From: Saccharopolyspora oryzae
GTDB taxonomy: Bacteria > Actinomycetota > Actinomycetes > Mycobacteriales > Pseudonocardiaceae
Length of the DNA: 43,018 nucleotides
Direction: 5' to 3'
NCBI RefSeq assembly: GCF_027853915.1
Contig: NZ_JAQGLA010000070.1
Coordinates: 1 to 43,018 of the forward strand
The notes under the pieces were generated by a model, which saw only the letters and a list, made by a program, of their open reading frames with translations, did not search any database and was not told where the DNA came from. A program made the translations under genes and the position numbers. The first letter of the stretch is position 1. Every line of letters begins with the position of its first letter. Below, in pieces: positions 30,555 through 38,356 of this stretch.

Positions 30555-32609
30555 TCAGCGCGGGTGGATGACGGTGAGGAGTTGGGTGGCTCGGCTGAGG
30601 GCGACGTAGAGGGCTCGGCGGCCGGTGCTGGACTCCGCCGCCAGGCCGTCCGGGTCGATGACCACGACCGCGTCGTACTCCATGCCCTTGGCCTCCAGGC
30701 TGCCGACCACGCGCAGCCGTTCCGCATCCTCACCATCCACAGTGGACAGCCAAGTGCGGACCTCGTCGCGGCGGGCCATCGTGGTGATCAGGCCGATGGT
30801 GCCCTCCGCTGCCGCCGCCAGCTCCGCCGCGGACCTGCGCACCGCCTCCGGCAGCTGCTCGGACGGGACTTCGCGCACCGTCGGCTCGATGCCGGTGGTG
30901 CGCACCGCTTCCGGCAGGTCGTCGGCCGGCACCAGGTCGCGGACCGCGTCCGCGGCCAGGGCGAAGATCTCCGCCGAGTTGCGGTAGTTGGTGTGCAGCG
31001 TGAAGCGGCGGTGCGTGCGCTGCGCGCTCAGCGCTTCCTGGCGCGCGGTCGCCGCTTCCTCGGCGTCCGGCCAGGACGACTGCACCGGGTCGCCCACGAT
31101 CGTCCAGCTCGCGTGGCGACCGCGGCGGCCCACCATCCGCCACTGCATCGGCGAGAGGTCCTGGGACTCGTCGATCACCACGTGCGCGTACTCGTCGTAG
31201 TTGACCGCGCGCTTCGGCTGCTCGGGTTCGCCCTCGACGCGGCGGCGCTTCGGCGGCGGGCCGGCCAGGCCGCGCAGCTCGTCGATCAGCGCGATGTCGG
31301 CGACCGTCCACTCGGTCACCTCGGTCCACGACTTCGCCAGCAGGTCGACCTCCTCGGCCGACAGCAACCGGCGCGCCGCCTGCGACAACCGGGTCGGGTC
31401 GGACAGCCAGCGCAGCACCTGCATCGGGTACGTCGGCGGCCACCAGGCGACCAGGAACCGGTGGAACTCGATGCGGTCGCCGATCTCGGTGATCAGCTGC
31501 TCCCGGTCCGGCTGGAACTTCTCGTCGGCGGCCTGCTTCGCCTTCTGCCACAGGGCTTCCAGCAGCGCGTCGGCCGCCCGCATCCGGTTCTTGTTGGGCT
31601 GGTGGCCCTTGTTGTGCAGCGAGCGGCGGATCCGCTTGAGGTCGTCGGCCTCCAGCTTCAGCACCGTGCCCCGGTAGAACATCTGCAGCAGCTCGGGGGC
31701 GTCCGGCGGCGGCAGCCGCAGCGCGCGCCGCAGCACCTTCACCATCCGCGACGAGCCCTTGACCTCCGCCGTGCGCGGATCGTCGATCTTGGCCGTGCTG
31801 ATGCCGTCCAGCACCTCGCCGAGCGCGCGCAGCTCCACGTTGTGCTCGCCCATCGACGGCAGCACCCGCGAGATGTAGGACATGAACACCGGCGACGGGC
31901 CGACCACGAGCACGCCGGGACCGCCGAGCCGCCGCTGGTCCCGGTAGAGCAGGTAGGCGGCGCGGTGCAGGGCGACCGCGGTCTTGCCGGTGCCCGGACC
32001 GCCGGTGATCTCGGTGACCCCGCCCTCGGGCGCGCGGATCGCGTCGTCCTGCTCCTTCTGGATGGTCGCGACGATGTTGCGCATCGAGTCGCCGCGGGAG
32101 CGGGTCAGCGCGGCCATCAGCGCGCCGTCACCGATCACCCGCATGTCCTCCGGCGCGCGCTCCGGGTCCAGCAGGTCGTCGGAGACGTCCACGACCTGCT
32201 CGCGGGAGGAGCGGATCACCCGGCGGCGCACCACGTCCTGCGGGTGCTCCGGGGTCGCCTGGTAGAACGCCGACGCCAGCGGGGCGCGCCAGTCGACCAG
32301 CAGGTTCTCGAACTGCGGGTCGCGGATGCCCAACCGGCCGATGTGCACCGCGTCGCCGCTGGCGAAGTCCAGGCGGCCGAACACCAGGCCCTCGGACTCG
32401 GCGTTGAGCGCCTGCAGCGTCCGGTTGGCGTGGTGCAGCATCACGTCGCGCTCGTTGAGGGCCTCGGGCGTCGCCTCCTGGCCGTACTCGTAGCTCTTGT
32501 CGCGCATCGCCTCGGCTTCGGCGCGCAGCTCGTCGAGACGGCTGTAGACCCGGTCGACGTGCTGCTGCTCGACCGCGATCTCGGCCTGCTTGATGGACGC
32601 TTCGGACAC
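30555..32609 (-). CDS. HelD/HelR-type UvrD-like ATPase
   Basis: A 684-residue superfamily 1 ATPase. An N-terminal coiled-coil arm (about 3-45; ASIKQAEIAVEQQHVDRVYSRLDEL) precedes the motor. Walker A is TEITGGPGTGKTAVALHRAA, Walker B is VIDESQDLSPMQW, GDPVQSSW is motif III, and LYVALSRATQLLTVIHPR ends the protein. The arm and size match HelD/HelR, which release RNA polymerase from stalled or rifamycin-bound states, rather than UvrD. The GTG at 32609 follows GGGAG. Whether it confers rifamycin protection (HelR) cannot be told. It diverges from rsmD. Confidence 0.85.
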   Translation of the reverse strand: MSEASIKQAEIAVEQQHVDRVYSRLDELRAEAEAMRDKSYEYGQEATPEALNERDVMLHHANRTLQALNAESEGLVFGRLDFASGDAVHIGRLGIRDPQFENLLVDWRAPLASAFYQATPEHPQDVVRRRVIRSSREQVVDVSDDLLDPERAPEDMRVIGDGALMAALTRSRGDSMRNIVATIQKEQDDAIRAPEGGVTEITGGPGTGKTAVALHRAAYLLYRDQRRLGGPGVLVVGPSPVFMSYISRVLPSMGEHNVELRALGEVLDGISTAKIDDPRTAEVKGSSRMVKVLRRALRLPPPDAPELLQMFYRGTVLKLEADDLKRIRRSLHNKGHQPNKNRMRAADALLEALWQKAKQAADEKFQPDREQLITEIGDRIEFHRFLVAWWPPTYPMQVLRWLSDPTRLSQAARRLLSAEEVDLLAKSWTEVTEWTVADIALIDELRGLAGPPPKRRRVEGEPEQPKRAVNYDEYAHVVIDESQDLSPMQWRMVGRRGRHASWTIVGDPVQSSWPDAEEAATARQEALSAQRTHRRFTLHTNYRNSAEIFALAADAVRDLVPADDLPEAVRTTGIEPTVREVPSEQLPEAVRRSAAELAAAAEGTIGLITTMARRDEVRTWLSTVDGEDAERLRVVGSLEAKGMEYDAVVVIDPDGLAAESSTGRRALYVALSRATQLLTVIHPR

Positions 32610-32778
32610 CTGTGTCTTACTCCCGGTCTGGCGCGGTAGGCAGACCAAATAGCTTACGCCCGGGGCGCCGTCACGTTGCTCGCTCCCGGCAGCGGGGAAG
32701 CCCGGGGCCCCGGCGTAAAATGACCGCGAACGAGCCCCTCCGGGCCAGGCCCCGGTGGCTGTGCGCCACGATGGACGG

Positions 32779-33339
32779 GTGACTCGGATCGTGGCCGGAA
32801 GCGTGGGCGGGCGGCGCATCGACGTGCCCCCGAAGGGAACCAGACCCACCTCGGAGCGCGTGCGGGAAGCCCTGTTCAGTGCGCTGGAATCGGCGATGGA
32901 ACTCCCCGGCGCGCGAGTGCTCGACCTCTACGGCGGCTCCGGCGCCCTCGGCCTGGAGGCCCTCTCGCGCGGAGCCTCGCACGCCACCTTCGTCGAGCAC
33001 GACCGCCGCGCTGCGGCGATGTTGCGCCGCAACGCCGCTTCGCTCGGGTTCCGCGACGTCCACGTGGCGCAGGCCAAGGCCGAAACGCTGCTGAGCAGTC
33101 CGGCGGACCAACCCTTCGACGTGGTGCTCGCCGACCCGCCGTACGACCTCCCGCCGGAGAAGCTGCAGCAGGTCCTCGCCGCGCTGGTCGACAACGGCTG
33201 GACTGCGCCGGGCAGCCTGGTGATCGTGGAACGGGCCCTCCGCAGCGGAGAACCGGACTGGCCGCCGAACCTGCACCCGCTGCGCAGCAAGCGCTACGGG
33301 GACACCGCCGTCCACTGGGCCGAGCACGAGGACCACTGA
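32779..33339 (+). CDS. rsmD: 16S rRNA (guanine(966)-N(2))-methyltransferase RsmD
   Basis: A 186-residue methyltransferase that modifies G966 of 16S rRNA. MTRIVAGSVGGRRIDVPPKGTRPTSERVREALF is the family N-terminus, LDLYGGSGALGLEALSRGA the SAM site and VLADPPYDLP the catalytic DPPY motif. The GTG at 32779 fits the family start; the longer reading from 32755 does not. The pair rsmD-coaD is conserved across bacteria. A paired-palindrome element lies between them here. Confidence 0.94.
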   Translation: MTRIVAGSVGGRRIDVPPKGTRPTSERVREALFSALESAMELPGARVLDLYGGSGALGLEALSRGASHATFVEHDRRAAAMLRRNAASLGFRDVHVAQAKAETLLSSPADQPFDVVLADPPYDLPPEKLQQVLAALVDNGWTAPGSLVIVERALRSGEPDWPPNLHPLRSKRYGDTAVHWAEHEDH

Positions 33340-33361
33340 TCGTTTCAGCGCCGGCTGAACA

Positions 33362-33420
33362 CAGTTTCAATTGAAACTGCACATCCTGGCCACGGCGGAT
33401 CGCAGTTTCAATTGAAACTG
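33362..33420. repeat. Paired-palindrome element, copy B
   Basis: Two perfect CAGTTTCAATTGAAACTG palindromes at 33362-33379 and 33403-33420, again 41 bp apart start to start. The 23-bp spacer resembles copies A and C (five differences from the A spacer). It lies 22 bp after the rsmD stop and 66 bp before the coaD start, splitting a normally compact gene pair. Confidence 0.85.
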
Positions 33421-33486
33421 CGGCGCCGGTGAGCCACGACACTTCGTCGTGGGCGGTTCTGCTGGGTGCTGCTAACGTTCGGGCGC

Positions 33487-33969
33487 ATGAGGCGTGCCGT
33501 GTGTCCAGGCTCTTATGACCCCGTCACCAACGGTCATTTGGACATCATCGAGCGAGCGTCGAAGCTGTTCGACGAGGTCGTCGTCGCCGTGCTCATCAAC
33601 AAGAGCAAGAAGAGCCTGTTCACCGTCGAGGAACGGCTCGAGATGCTGCGCGAGGTCACCGAGCCGTGGCCGAACGTGCGCATCGACGCCTGGCACGGCC
33701 TGCTCGTGGACTACTGCAAGACCAACGGCATCGGCGCGATCGTCAAGGGCCTGCGCGCGGTCAGCGACTTCGACTACGAGCTGCAGATGGCGCAGATGAA
33801 CCAGCAGCTGTCCGGGGTCGAGACGATGTTCATGTCCACCAACCCGCAGTACAGCTTCCTGGCCAGCTCCCTGGTCAAGGAGGTCGCCACCTACGGCGGC
33901 GAGGTCTCCAACCTGGTTCCCCCGAAGATCGAGCAGCGCCTGCGCGAACGCCTGGCCGAACGCGGCTGA
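33487..33969 (+). CDS. coaD: Phosphopantetheine adenylyltransferase
   Basis: A 160-residue nucleotidyltransferase for the penultimate step of coenzyme A synthesis (4'-phosphopantetheine + ATP to dephospho-CoA). CPGSYDPVTNGHLDIIERA has the ATP-binding TxGH-like box (NGH). IVKGLRAVSDFDYELQMA and NPQYSFLASSLVKEVA are the substrate and regulatory boxes. The ATG at 33487 gives a standard N-terminus. Length is normal. It is placed after rsmD as expected. Confidence 0.96.
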   Translation: MRRAVCPGSYDPVTNGHLDIIERASKLFDEVVVAVLINKSKKSLFTVEERLEMLREVTEPWPNVRIDAWHGLLVDYCKTNGIGAIVKGLRAVSDFDYELQMAQMNQQLSGVETMFMSTNPQYSFLASSLVKEVATYGGEVSNLVPPKIEQRLRERLAERG

Positions 33970-34114
33970 GGTTCTTGCTGCCGCGCGCAAGTCGGGTTAA
34001 AGCCGGCTCCCTAGGCCGTCGGGGTTAACGGGCGTCGCACGATGGGCGTGCGGTCGCTTCGGGTTCACGTCAGTTTCAGAAGGTGATCACGGTCGGCATC
34101 TAGCGTTGCTGGGC

Positions 34115-34537
34115 ATGATGCGGATCACGTCGAAGACAGTGCAGCTGCTGCTGGTCGGCCTGCTCGCCGTGGCGGGTCTGGTCGGCGTCCAGACGAGCGC
34201 GGTCTCCGCGCCGGTCGTGGCCGTGCAGGCCGCGCCGTGCGGTGACACGTCGCAGTTCGAGAAGGTCAACCTGTCCCAGCTGCCGCCCGAGGCCACCGAG
34301 ACGGTGGACCTGATCAAGAAGGGCGGCCCCTACCCGTACCCGCAGGACGGCACGGTGTTCAGCAACCGGGAGGGCATCCTGCCGGACTGCGCTGACGGCT
34401 ACTACCACGAGTACACGGTGGAGACCCCCGGCAGCGACGACCGAGGTGCCCGCCGCTTCGTCGTCGGCGAGAAGGGCGAGTACTTCTACACCGAAGACCA
34501 CTACGAGAGCTTCAAGCTGACCAACATCGACGCCTGA
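34115..34537 (+). CDS. Secreted guanyl-specific ribonuclease (RNase Sa/barnase type)
   Basis: A 140-residue precursor with a signal peptide (about 1-33; VQLLLVGLLAVAGLVGVQTSAVSA) and a small N1/T1 nuclease domain. LPPEATETVDLI, GGPYPYPQDGTVFSNREGILP, GYYHEYTVETPG (catalytic Glu), RGARRFVVGE (catalytic Arg) and YFYTEDHYESF (catalytic His) follow RNase Sa closely. Two cysteines remain in the mature part (APCGDTS and LPDCADG), so the disulfide differs from that of RNase Sa itself. The start at 34115 (MMRITSK) is likely; a TTG at 34106 is possible. No barstar-type inhibitor gene is seen nearby. It cleaves RNA 3' of guanosine outside the cell. Confidence 0.9.
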   Translation: MMRITSKTVQLLLVGLLAVAGLVGVQTSAVSAPVVAVQAAPCGDTSQFEKVNLSQLPPEATETVDLIKKGGPYPYPQDGTVFSNREGILPDCADGYYHEYTVETPGSDDRGARRFVVGEKGEYFYTEDHYESFKLTNIDA

Positions 34538-34555
34538 CGATCGCCTGATCCACGC

Positions 34556-34590
34556 GGAACGCCTCCCCGGACCGACCGGGGAGGCGTTCC
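34556..34590 (+). terminator. RNase gene terminator
   Basis: GGAACGCCTCCCCGG (34556-34570) and its exact reverse complement (34576-34590) form a 15-bp stem with the loop accga, 18 bp after the stop. Confidence 0.85.
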
Positions 34591-34764
34591 ATGCTTCACC
34601 GGTTCGGGTGGCCGGTGGGCCCGGTCTTGACACGCGGACGTCGGATTTCCCGCGCCCCGGTGCTCGGCGCGGGCAGACTGGGAGCGGAGCGGCCCGTGAT
34701 CATCGGTTCCGGGGAGTTCTGAGATGCTTGCCGCTGCGGCGGCTACGACGGCAGGGAGATCAAG

Positions 34765-35499
34765 GTGTACCGGGTGTTCGAGGCCCTCGACGAGCTGGTC
34801 ACGATCGTGGAAGAGGCGCGCGGCGTTCCCATGACCTCGGGGTGCGTGGTGCCCCGCGGTGACGTGCTGGAGCTGCTCGACGACGTCCGGGACGCGATCC
34901 CGCAGGAACTGGACGACGCCCAGGACGTGCTCGACCACCGCGACGAGGTGGTCTCCACCGCCGAGGCGAAGGCCGACAAGTCGGTCACCGACGCCCGCAG
35001 CGAAGCCGAGCGCACCCTCGCCGCCGCCCGGGCCGAAGCCGAGCAGCTGCTCGCCGATGCGCGCGAGCAGGCCGACGAGATGCTGGCCGAGGCGCGCGGC
35101 CAGGCCGAGCAGGCCGTCACCGCCGGCCGCCGCGAGTACGAGGACTACGTCAGCAGCGCCCAGTCGGAGGCCGACCGGATGGTGCAGGCCGGCCGGGCCG
35201 CCTACGAGCAGTCGGTGCACGAGGGCAAGGCCGAGCAGGCCCGCATGGTCGCCGACACCGAGGTGGTGCAGGCGGCCAACAGCGAGGCCAAGCGCATCGT
35301 GGAGGAGGCCAACGAGGACGCCGAGCGGCTGCGCACCGAGTGCGACGCCTACGTGGACTCCCGCCTGGCCGACTTCGAAGACCTCCTCAGCCGGACCCTC
35401 CGCACGGTCGGCAAGGGCCGCCAGCAGCTGCGCAGCCCGGTCGGCGCCCCGTTCGACTACGAGGAGTGGGGCTCGGGCAGCGGGGCCGCCGCGAACTGA
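34765..35499 (+). CDS. sepIVA: SepIVA-like DivIVA-domain protein
   Basis: A 244-residue cytoplasmic coiled-coil protein. MYRVFEALDELVTIVEEARGVPM opens the SepIVA/Rv2927c group and VVPRGDVLELLDDVRDAIP follows. Residues about 45-210 are heptad-rich with repeated AEA(E/R)xxLAxAR units. The tail GAPFDYEEWGSGSG is conserved in actinobacterial relatives. In mycobacteria SepIVA helps septation and intracellular membrane-domain organisation. The GTG at 34765 follows GGGAGATCAAG. It is next to DUF177-rpmF-rnc-mutM as in mycobacteria. Confidence 0.88.
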   Translation: MYRVFEALDELVTIVEEARGVPMTSGCVVPRGDVLELLDDVRDAIPQELDDAQDVLDHRDEVVSTAEAKADKSVTDARSEAERTLAAARAEAEQLLADAREQADEMLAEARGQAEQAVTAGRREYEDYVSSAQSEADRMVQAGRAAYEQSVHEGKAEQARMVADTEVVQAANSEAKRIVEEANEDAERLRTECDAYVDSRLADFEDLLSRTLRTVGKGRQQLRSPVGAPFDYEEWGSGSGAAAN

Positions 35500-35654
35500 T
35501 CCCGGCGGCGGGGCCTGGTGTCGCCGCTGGGGAGGGGTCGCGTACCCTTGGAAAGCTGGCTTTGGACGGCGTGCCGGTCGCCGCTGCGATCGGTGCTCGC
35601 GTCGTCCGCCGATGCCGCGAAACTGCCCGATCGAATTACCACCGAAACTTTGTG

Positions 35655-36227
35655 ATGTCTCAGAACCACGATGCGCGCGCCGCGCAGGTCGGCCCGTGGG
35701 TGATCGACACCCGGGAGATCGGCCACCGCGCCGGCAGCAGCCGCGCCTACACGCGCAAGGCCCCGGCGCCGGCCGGGTTCGGGCTGGACATGATCAAGGT
35801 GCCCGAGGGCGAGCCGGTCGAACTCGACCTGCTGGCCGAGTCGGTGGTCGAGGGCGTGCTGGTGTCGGGTACCGCCGTGGCCCACCTGGCCGGTGAGTGC
35901 GTCCGGTGCCTGGACCCGATCTCCGACGAGGTCGAGGTCGAGGTGCGGGAGCTGTTCGCCTACCCGGACAGCGCCACGGACGCCACCAGCGATGACGACG
36001 AGGTGGAGCGGGTCGTGGACGACCTGATCGACCTCGAACCGGTGGTGCGGGACGCGATGCTGCTGTCGCTGCCCTCGGCACCGTTGTGCTCGCCGGACTG
36101 CCAGGGGCTGTGCTCCGGGTGCGGCGTGAAGTGGGCCGAACTCGCCCCCGATCACACGCATGAGACCATTGACCCTCGCTGGGCCGCGCTGCAAGAGCGG
36201 TTCGGCGGGACCGAGGAGGAGAACTAG
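35655..36227 (+). CDS. DUF177 (YceD-like) protein
   Basis: A 190-residue protein of the YceD/DUF177 family, nearly always encoded just before rpmF and implicated in 23S rRNA accumulation in other organisms. WVIDTREIGHRAGSSRAYTRKAPAP, VSGTAVAHLAGECVRCLDPISDEVEVEVRELF and SPDCQGLCSGCGV show the conserved CxxC pairs. The ATG at 35655 (or the adjacent GTG at 35652) is chosen. The rpmF start follows the stop by 2 bp, so the pair is translationally coupled. Confidence 0.88.
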   Translation: MSQNHDARAAQVGPWVIDTREIGHRAGSSRAYTRKAPAPAGFGLDMIKVPEGEPVELDLLAESVVEGVLVSGTAVAHLAGECVRCLDPISDEVEVEVRELFAYPDSATDATSDDDEVERVVDDLIDLEPVVRDAMLLSLPSAPLCSPDCQGLCSGCGVKWAELAPDHTHETIDPRWAALQERFGGTEEEN

Positions 36228-36229
36228 TC

Positions 36230-36412
36230 GTGGCCGTCCCGAAGCGCAAGATGTCCCGGGCCAACACCCGTCACCGCCGGTCGCAGTGGAAGACCTCGGC
36301 GCCGACGCTGGTGCAGTGCTCCAACGGCGCCTGCCGCGAGCAGAAGCTGCCGCACGTGGTCTGCCCGGCCTGTGGCCAGTACGACGGCCGCCAGGTCGTC
36401 CAGCCCGCCTGA
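36230..36412 (+). CDS. rpmF: 50S ribosomal protein L32
   Basis: A 60-residue large-subunit protein. MAVPKRKMSRANTRHRRSQWK is the L32 N-terminus. The zinc ribbon cysteines are CSNGAC and CPAC, so it is the zinc-binding form. The GTG at 36230 is 2 bp beyond the DUF177 stop. Confidence 0.96.
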   Translation: MAVPKRKMSRANTRHRRSQWKTSAPTLVQCSNGACREQKLPHVVCPACGQYDGRQVVQPA

Positions 36413-36426
36413 TCGGCGGTCGCGAA

Positions 36427-37170
36427 GTGGGGGGAAAGCAGCCGCGGGCCCGGAACGTGGACCGGGCTCCGCTGTTGGCAGCGCTCGGCGTCGAGCTCGA
36501 CGCCGAGCTGCTCACCCTTGCTCTCACCCACCGCTCGTACGCGTACGAGAACGGTGGCCTGCCGCCCAACGAGCGGCTCGAGTTCCTGGGTGACGCGGTG
36601 CTCGGACTGGTGATCACCGATCGCCTGTACAACGACCACCCGGAACTCGCGGAGGGGCAGCTCGCGAAGCTGCGCGCCAGCGTGGTCAACATGCACGCGC
36701 TGGCCGGCGTCGCACGCGGTCTCGGTGAGGGCGGTCTGGGAGAGTACTTGCTCCTGGGCAGGGGCGAGGAGCTCACGGGGGGCCGTGACAAGGCGAGCAT
36801 CCTCGCGGACGGCTTGGAGGCCGTGCTCGGCGCGGTGTACCTGGCGAAGGGCATCGACGTCGCGCGCGACGTCGTCCACCGGCTGTTCGAGCCGCTGCTG
36901 GCCGAGGCGCCGCAGCGCGGAGCCGGCCTGGACTGGAAGACCAGCCTGCAGGAGCTGACCGCGTCGGCCAGCCTCGGCGTGCCCGAGTACCGGGTGGAGG
37001 AGCAGGGGCCGGACCACCGCAAGGAGTTCAGCGCCTACGTCGCCGTCGGCGGGCAGACCTACGGTCGCGGCGACGGCCGCACCAAGAAGGAAGCCGAGCA
37101 GAAGGCTGCGGAAGCGGCCTGGCGCCAGCTCTCCGAGCCGAAGGGCGAAGGCACCGAGAACTCCGCCTGA
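36427..37170 (+). CDS. rnc: Ribonuclease III
   Basis: A 247-residue double-strand RNA endonuclease for rRNA and mRNA processing. The catalytic signature NERLEFLGDAVLGLVITD and the second metal motif DGLEAVLGAVYLAKG are intact. The C-terminal double-stranded RNA binding domain (DWKTSLQELTA, GRGDGRTKKEAEQKAAEAAW) is complete. I use the GTG at 36427, 14 bp after rpmF. A GTG at 36457 would shorten it by 10 residues and is possible, since neither has a strong ribosome site. It is followed by mutM, the usual order. Confidence 0.95.
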   Translation: MGGKQPRARNVDRAPLLAALGVELDAELLTLALTHRSYAYENGGLPPNERLEFLGDAVLGLVITDRLYNDHPELAEGQLAKLRASVVNMHALAGVARGLGEGGLGEYLLLGRGEELTGGRDKASILADGLEAVLGAVYLAKGIDVARDVVHRLFEPLLAEAPQRGAGLDWKTSLQELTASASLGVPEYRVEEQGPDHRKEFSAYVAVGGQTYGRGDGRTKKEAEQKAAEAAWRQLSEPKGEGTENSA

Positions 37171-37191
37171 GCTCTCTCGAAGATCGAAGAC

Positions 37192-37231
37192 AGGCTCTGC
37201 GGCCCCGCGATTCGCGGGGCCGCCTGTTTTT
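37192..37231 (+). terminator. Intrinsic terminator after rnc
   Basis: GCGGCCCCGCGA (37199-37210) pairs with TCGCGGGGCCGC (37212-37223), followed by ctgTTTTTg. The T-run is unusual for this genome. It separates rnc from mutM by transcription. Confidence 0.85.
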
Positions 37232-37260
37232 GCGCGGCGGGCGTGGTCGAAGATGTTTTC

Positions 37261-38148
37261 GTGCCCGAGTTGCCTGAGGTCGAGGTCGTCCGGCGCGGTG
37301 TCTCCGAACACGCGATCGGCCGGACGGTGTCCAGCGTTGAGATCCTGCATCCCCGAGCGGTGCGCCGCCACGTGCCCGGACCGGAAGATCTCGCCGGGCG
37401 CCTGGCCGGTCGGGTCCTGAGCGCGGCTCGGCGCCGCGGCAAGTACCTGTGGCTGGAGCTCGGCGACGGGGATGCGGTGTCGGACGCCGGCGAGGCGTTG
37501 GTGGTGCACCTGGGGATGAGCGGTCAGCTGCTGGTGCAGCCCGCCGACGTCCCGGACGAGAAGCACCTGCGGGTGCGGTTCCGGTTCGCCGACGGTGGTC
37601 CGGAGCTGCGGTTCGTCGACCAGCGCACGTTCGGCGGCGTGCACCTCGCCGATCTGGTCGAGGTGGACGGTGTCGCGGTGCCCGAACCGGTCGAGCACAT
37701 CGCGCCCGATCCGCTGGAGCCCACCTTCGACCTGGACCGGCTGGTGGAGCGGTTGCGGGCGCGGCGCACCGGGATCAAGCGGGCGCTGCTCGACCAGAGC
37801 CTGGTGTCCGGCATCGGCAACATCTACGCGGACGAGGCGCTGTGGCGCGCGAAGCTGCACTGGGCGCGGCCCACGGCGACGCTGACCCGGCCCAAGATCC
37901 GCGAGCTGTTCGACGGCGTCACCGAGGTCATGCAGGACGCGTTGCACGCCGGTGGCACCTCGTTCGACGCCCTGTACGTCAACGTCAACGGCGAGTCCGG
38001 CTACTTCGACCGGTCGCTGGCGGTGTACGGCCAGCTCGACCGGCCGTGCCCGCGCTGCGGCGCGTCGATCCGGCGCGACGCCTTCATGAACCGCTCCTCC
38101 TACACCTGCCCGGTGTGCCAACCCAAACCGAGGAACGCCCACCTCTGA
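37261..38148 (+). CDS. mutM: Formamidopyrimidine-DNA glycosylase
   Basis: A 295-residue bifunctional glycosylase/AP-lyase removing oxidised purines such as 8-oxoguanine. The GTG at 37261 gives PELPEVEVVRRG directly after the initiator, placing the catalytic Pro and Glu correctly. RGKYLWLEL carries the conserved Lys. VSGIGNIYADEALW contains the helix-two-turn-helix segment, and the C-terminal zinc finger is CPRCGASIRRDAFMNRSSYTCPVC. All essential residues are present. A paired-palindrome element follows the stop by 37 bp. Confidence 0.96.
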   Translation: MPELPEVEVVRRGVSEHAIGRTVSSVEILHPRAVRRHVPGPEDLAGRLAGRVLSAARRRGKYLWLELGDGDAVSDAGEALVVHLGMSGQLLVQPADVPDEKHLRVRFRFADGGPELRFVDQRTFGGVHLADLVEVDGVAVPEPVEHIAPDPLEPTFDLDRLVERLRARRTGIKRALLDQSLVSGIGNIYADEALWRAKLHWARPTATLTRPKIRELFDGVTEVMQDALHAGGTSFDALYVNVNGESGYFDRSLAVYGQLDRPCPRCGASIRRDAFMNRSSYTCPVCQPKPRNAHL

Positions 38149-38185
38149 CCATTCGGGCTCCGTGCGGTTTCGTGCGCGGGAACCA

Positions 38186-38244
38186 CAGTTTCAATTGAAA
38201 CTGCAAATCCCACCCACTGCGGATCACAGTTTCAATTGAAACTG
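38186..38244. repeat. Paired-palindrome element, copy C
   Basis: Perfect CAGTTTCAATTGAAACTG palindromes at 38186-38203 and 38227-38244, 41 bp start to start. The 23-bp spacer differs from the reverse complement of the copy A spacer at only two positions. It lies between mutM and the glycosyltransferase operon, just before the tandem regulator boxes at 38268. Confidence 0.85.
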
Positions 38245-38267
38245 TGGTCTGGACCATGGCGACTGGG

Positions 38268-38288
38268 GTTCCCAGGTAGTTCCCAGGT
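38268..38288 (+). promoter_or_regulatory. Tandem direct repeat, probable response-regulator box
   Basis: GTTCCCAGGT at 38268-38277 is repeated exactly at 38279-38288, an 11-bp period. OmpR-family regulators bind head-to-tail repeats with about one helical turn spacing. A closely similar pair lies upstream of the OmpR-type gene at 41751. The box is 69 bp before the glycosyltransferase start. Confidence 0.6.
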
Positions 38289-38356
38289 GATGTCGAGGGT
38301 GCTCGCACCTCTGTCCGGCTTGATGGGTTCCGAAGCCGGATGAGAGGTGGTGGGAG

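Noticed and set aside
32610..32778. Rifamycin-associated element upstream of the HelD/HelR-type gene.
   Set aside because: I looked for a perfect palindrome of about 19 bp and saw only short GC-rich inverted repeats; a direct comparison with the published element is needed.
34621..34650. TTGACA at 34627-34632 as a -35 element for sepIVA.
   Set aside because: No acceptable -10 sequence lies 16-19 bp downstream.
33970..34764. Barstar-like inhibitor gene for the guanyl RNase.
   Set aside because: No open frame resembling barstar is next to the nuclease; the enzyme has a signal peptide, so an inhibitor need not be linked.
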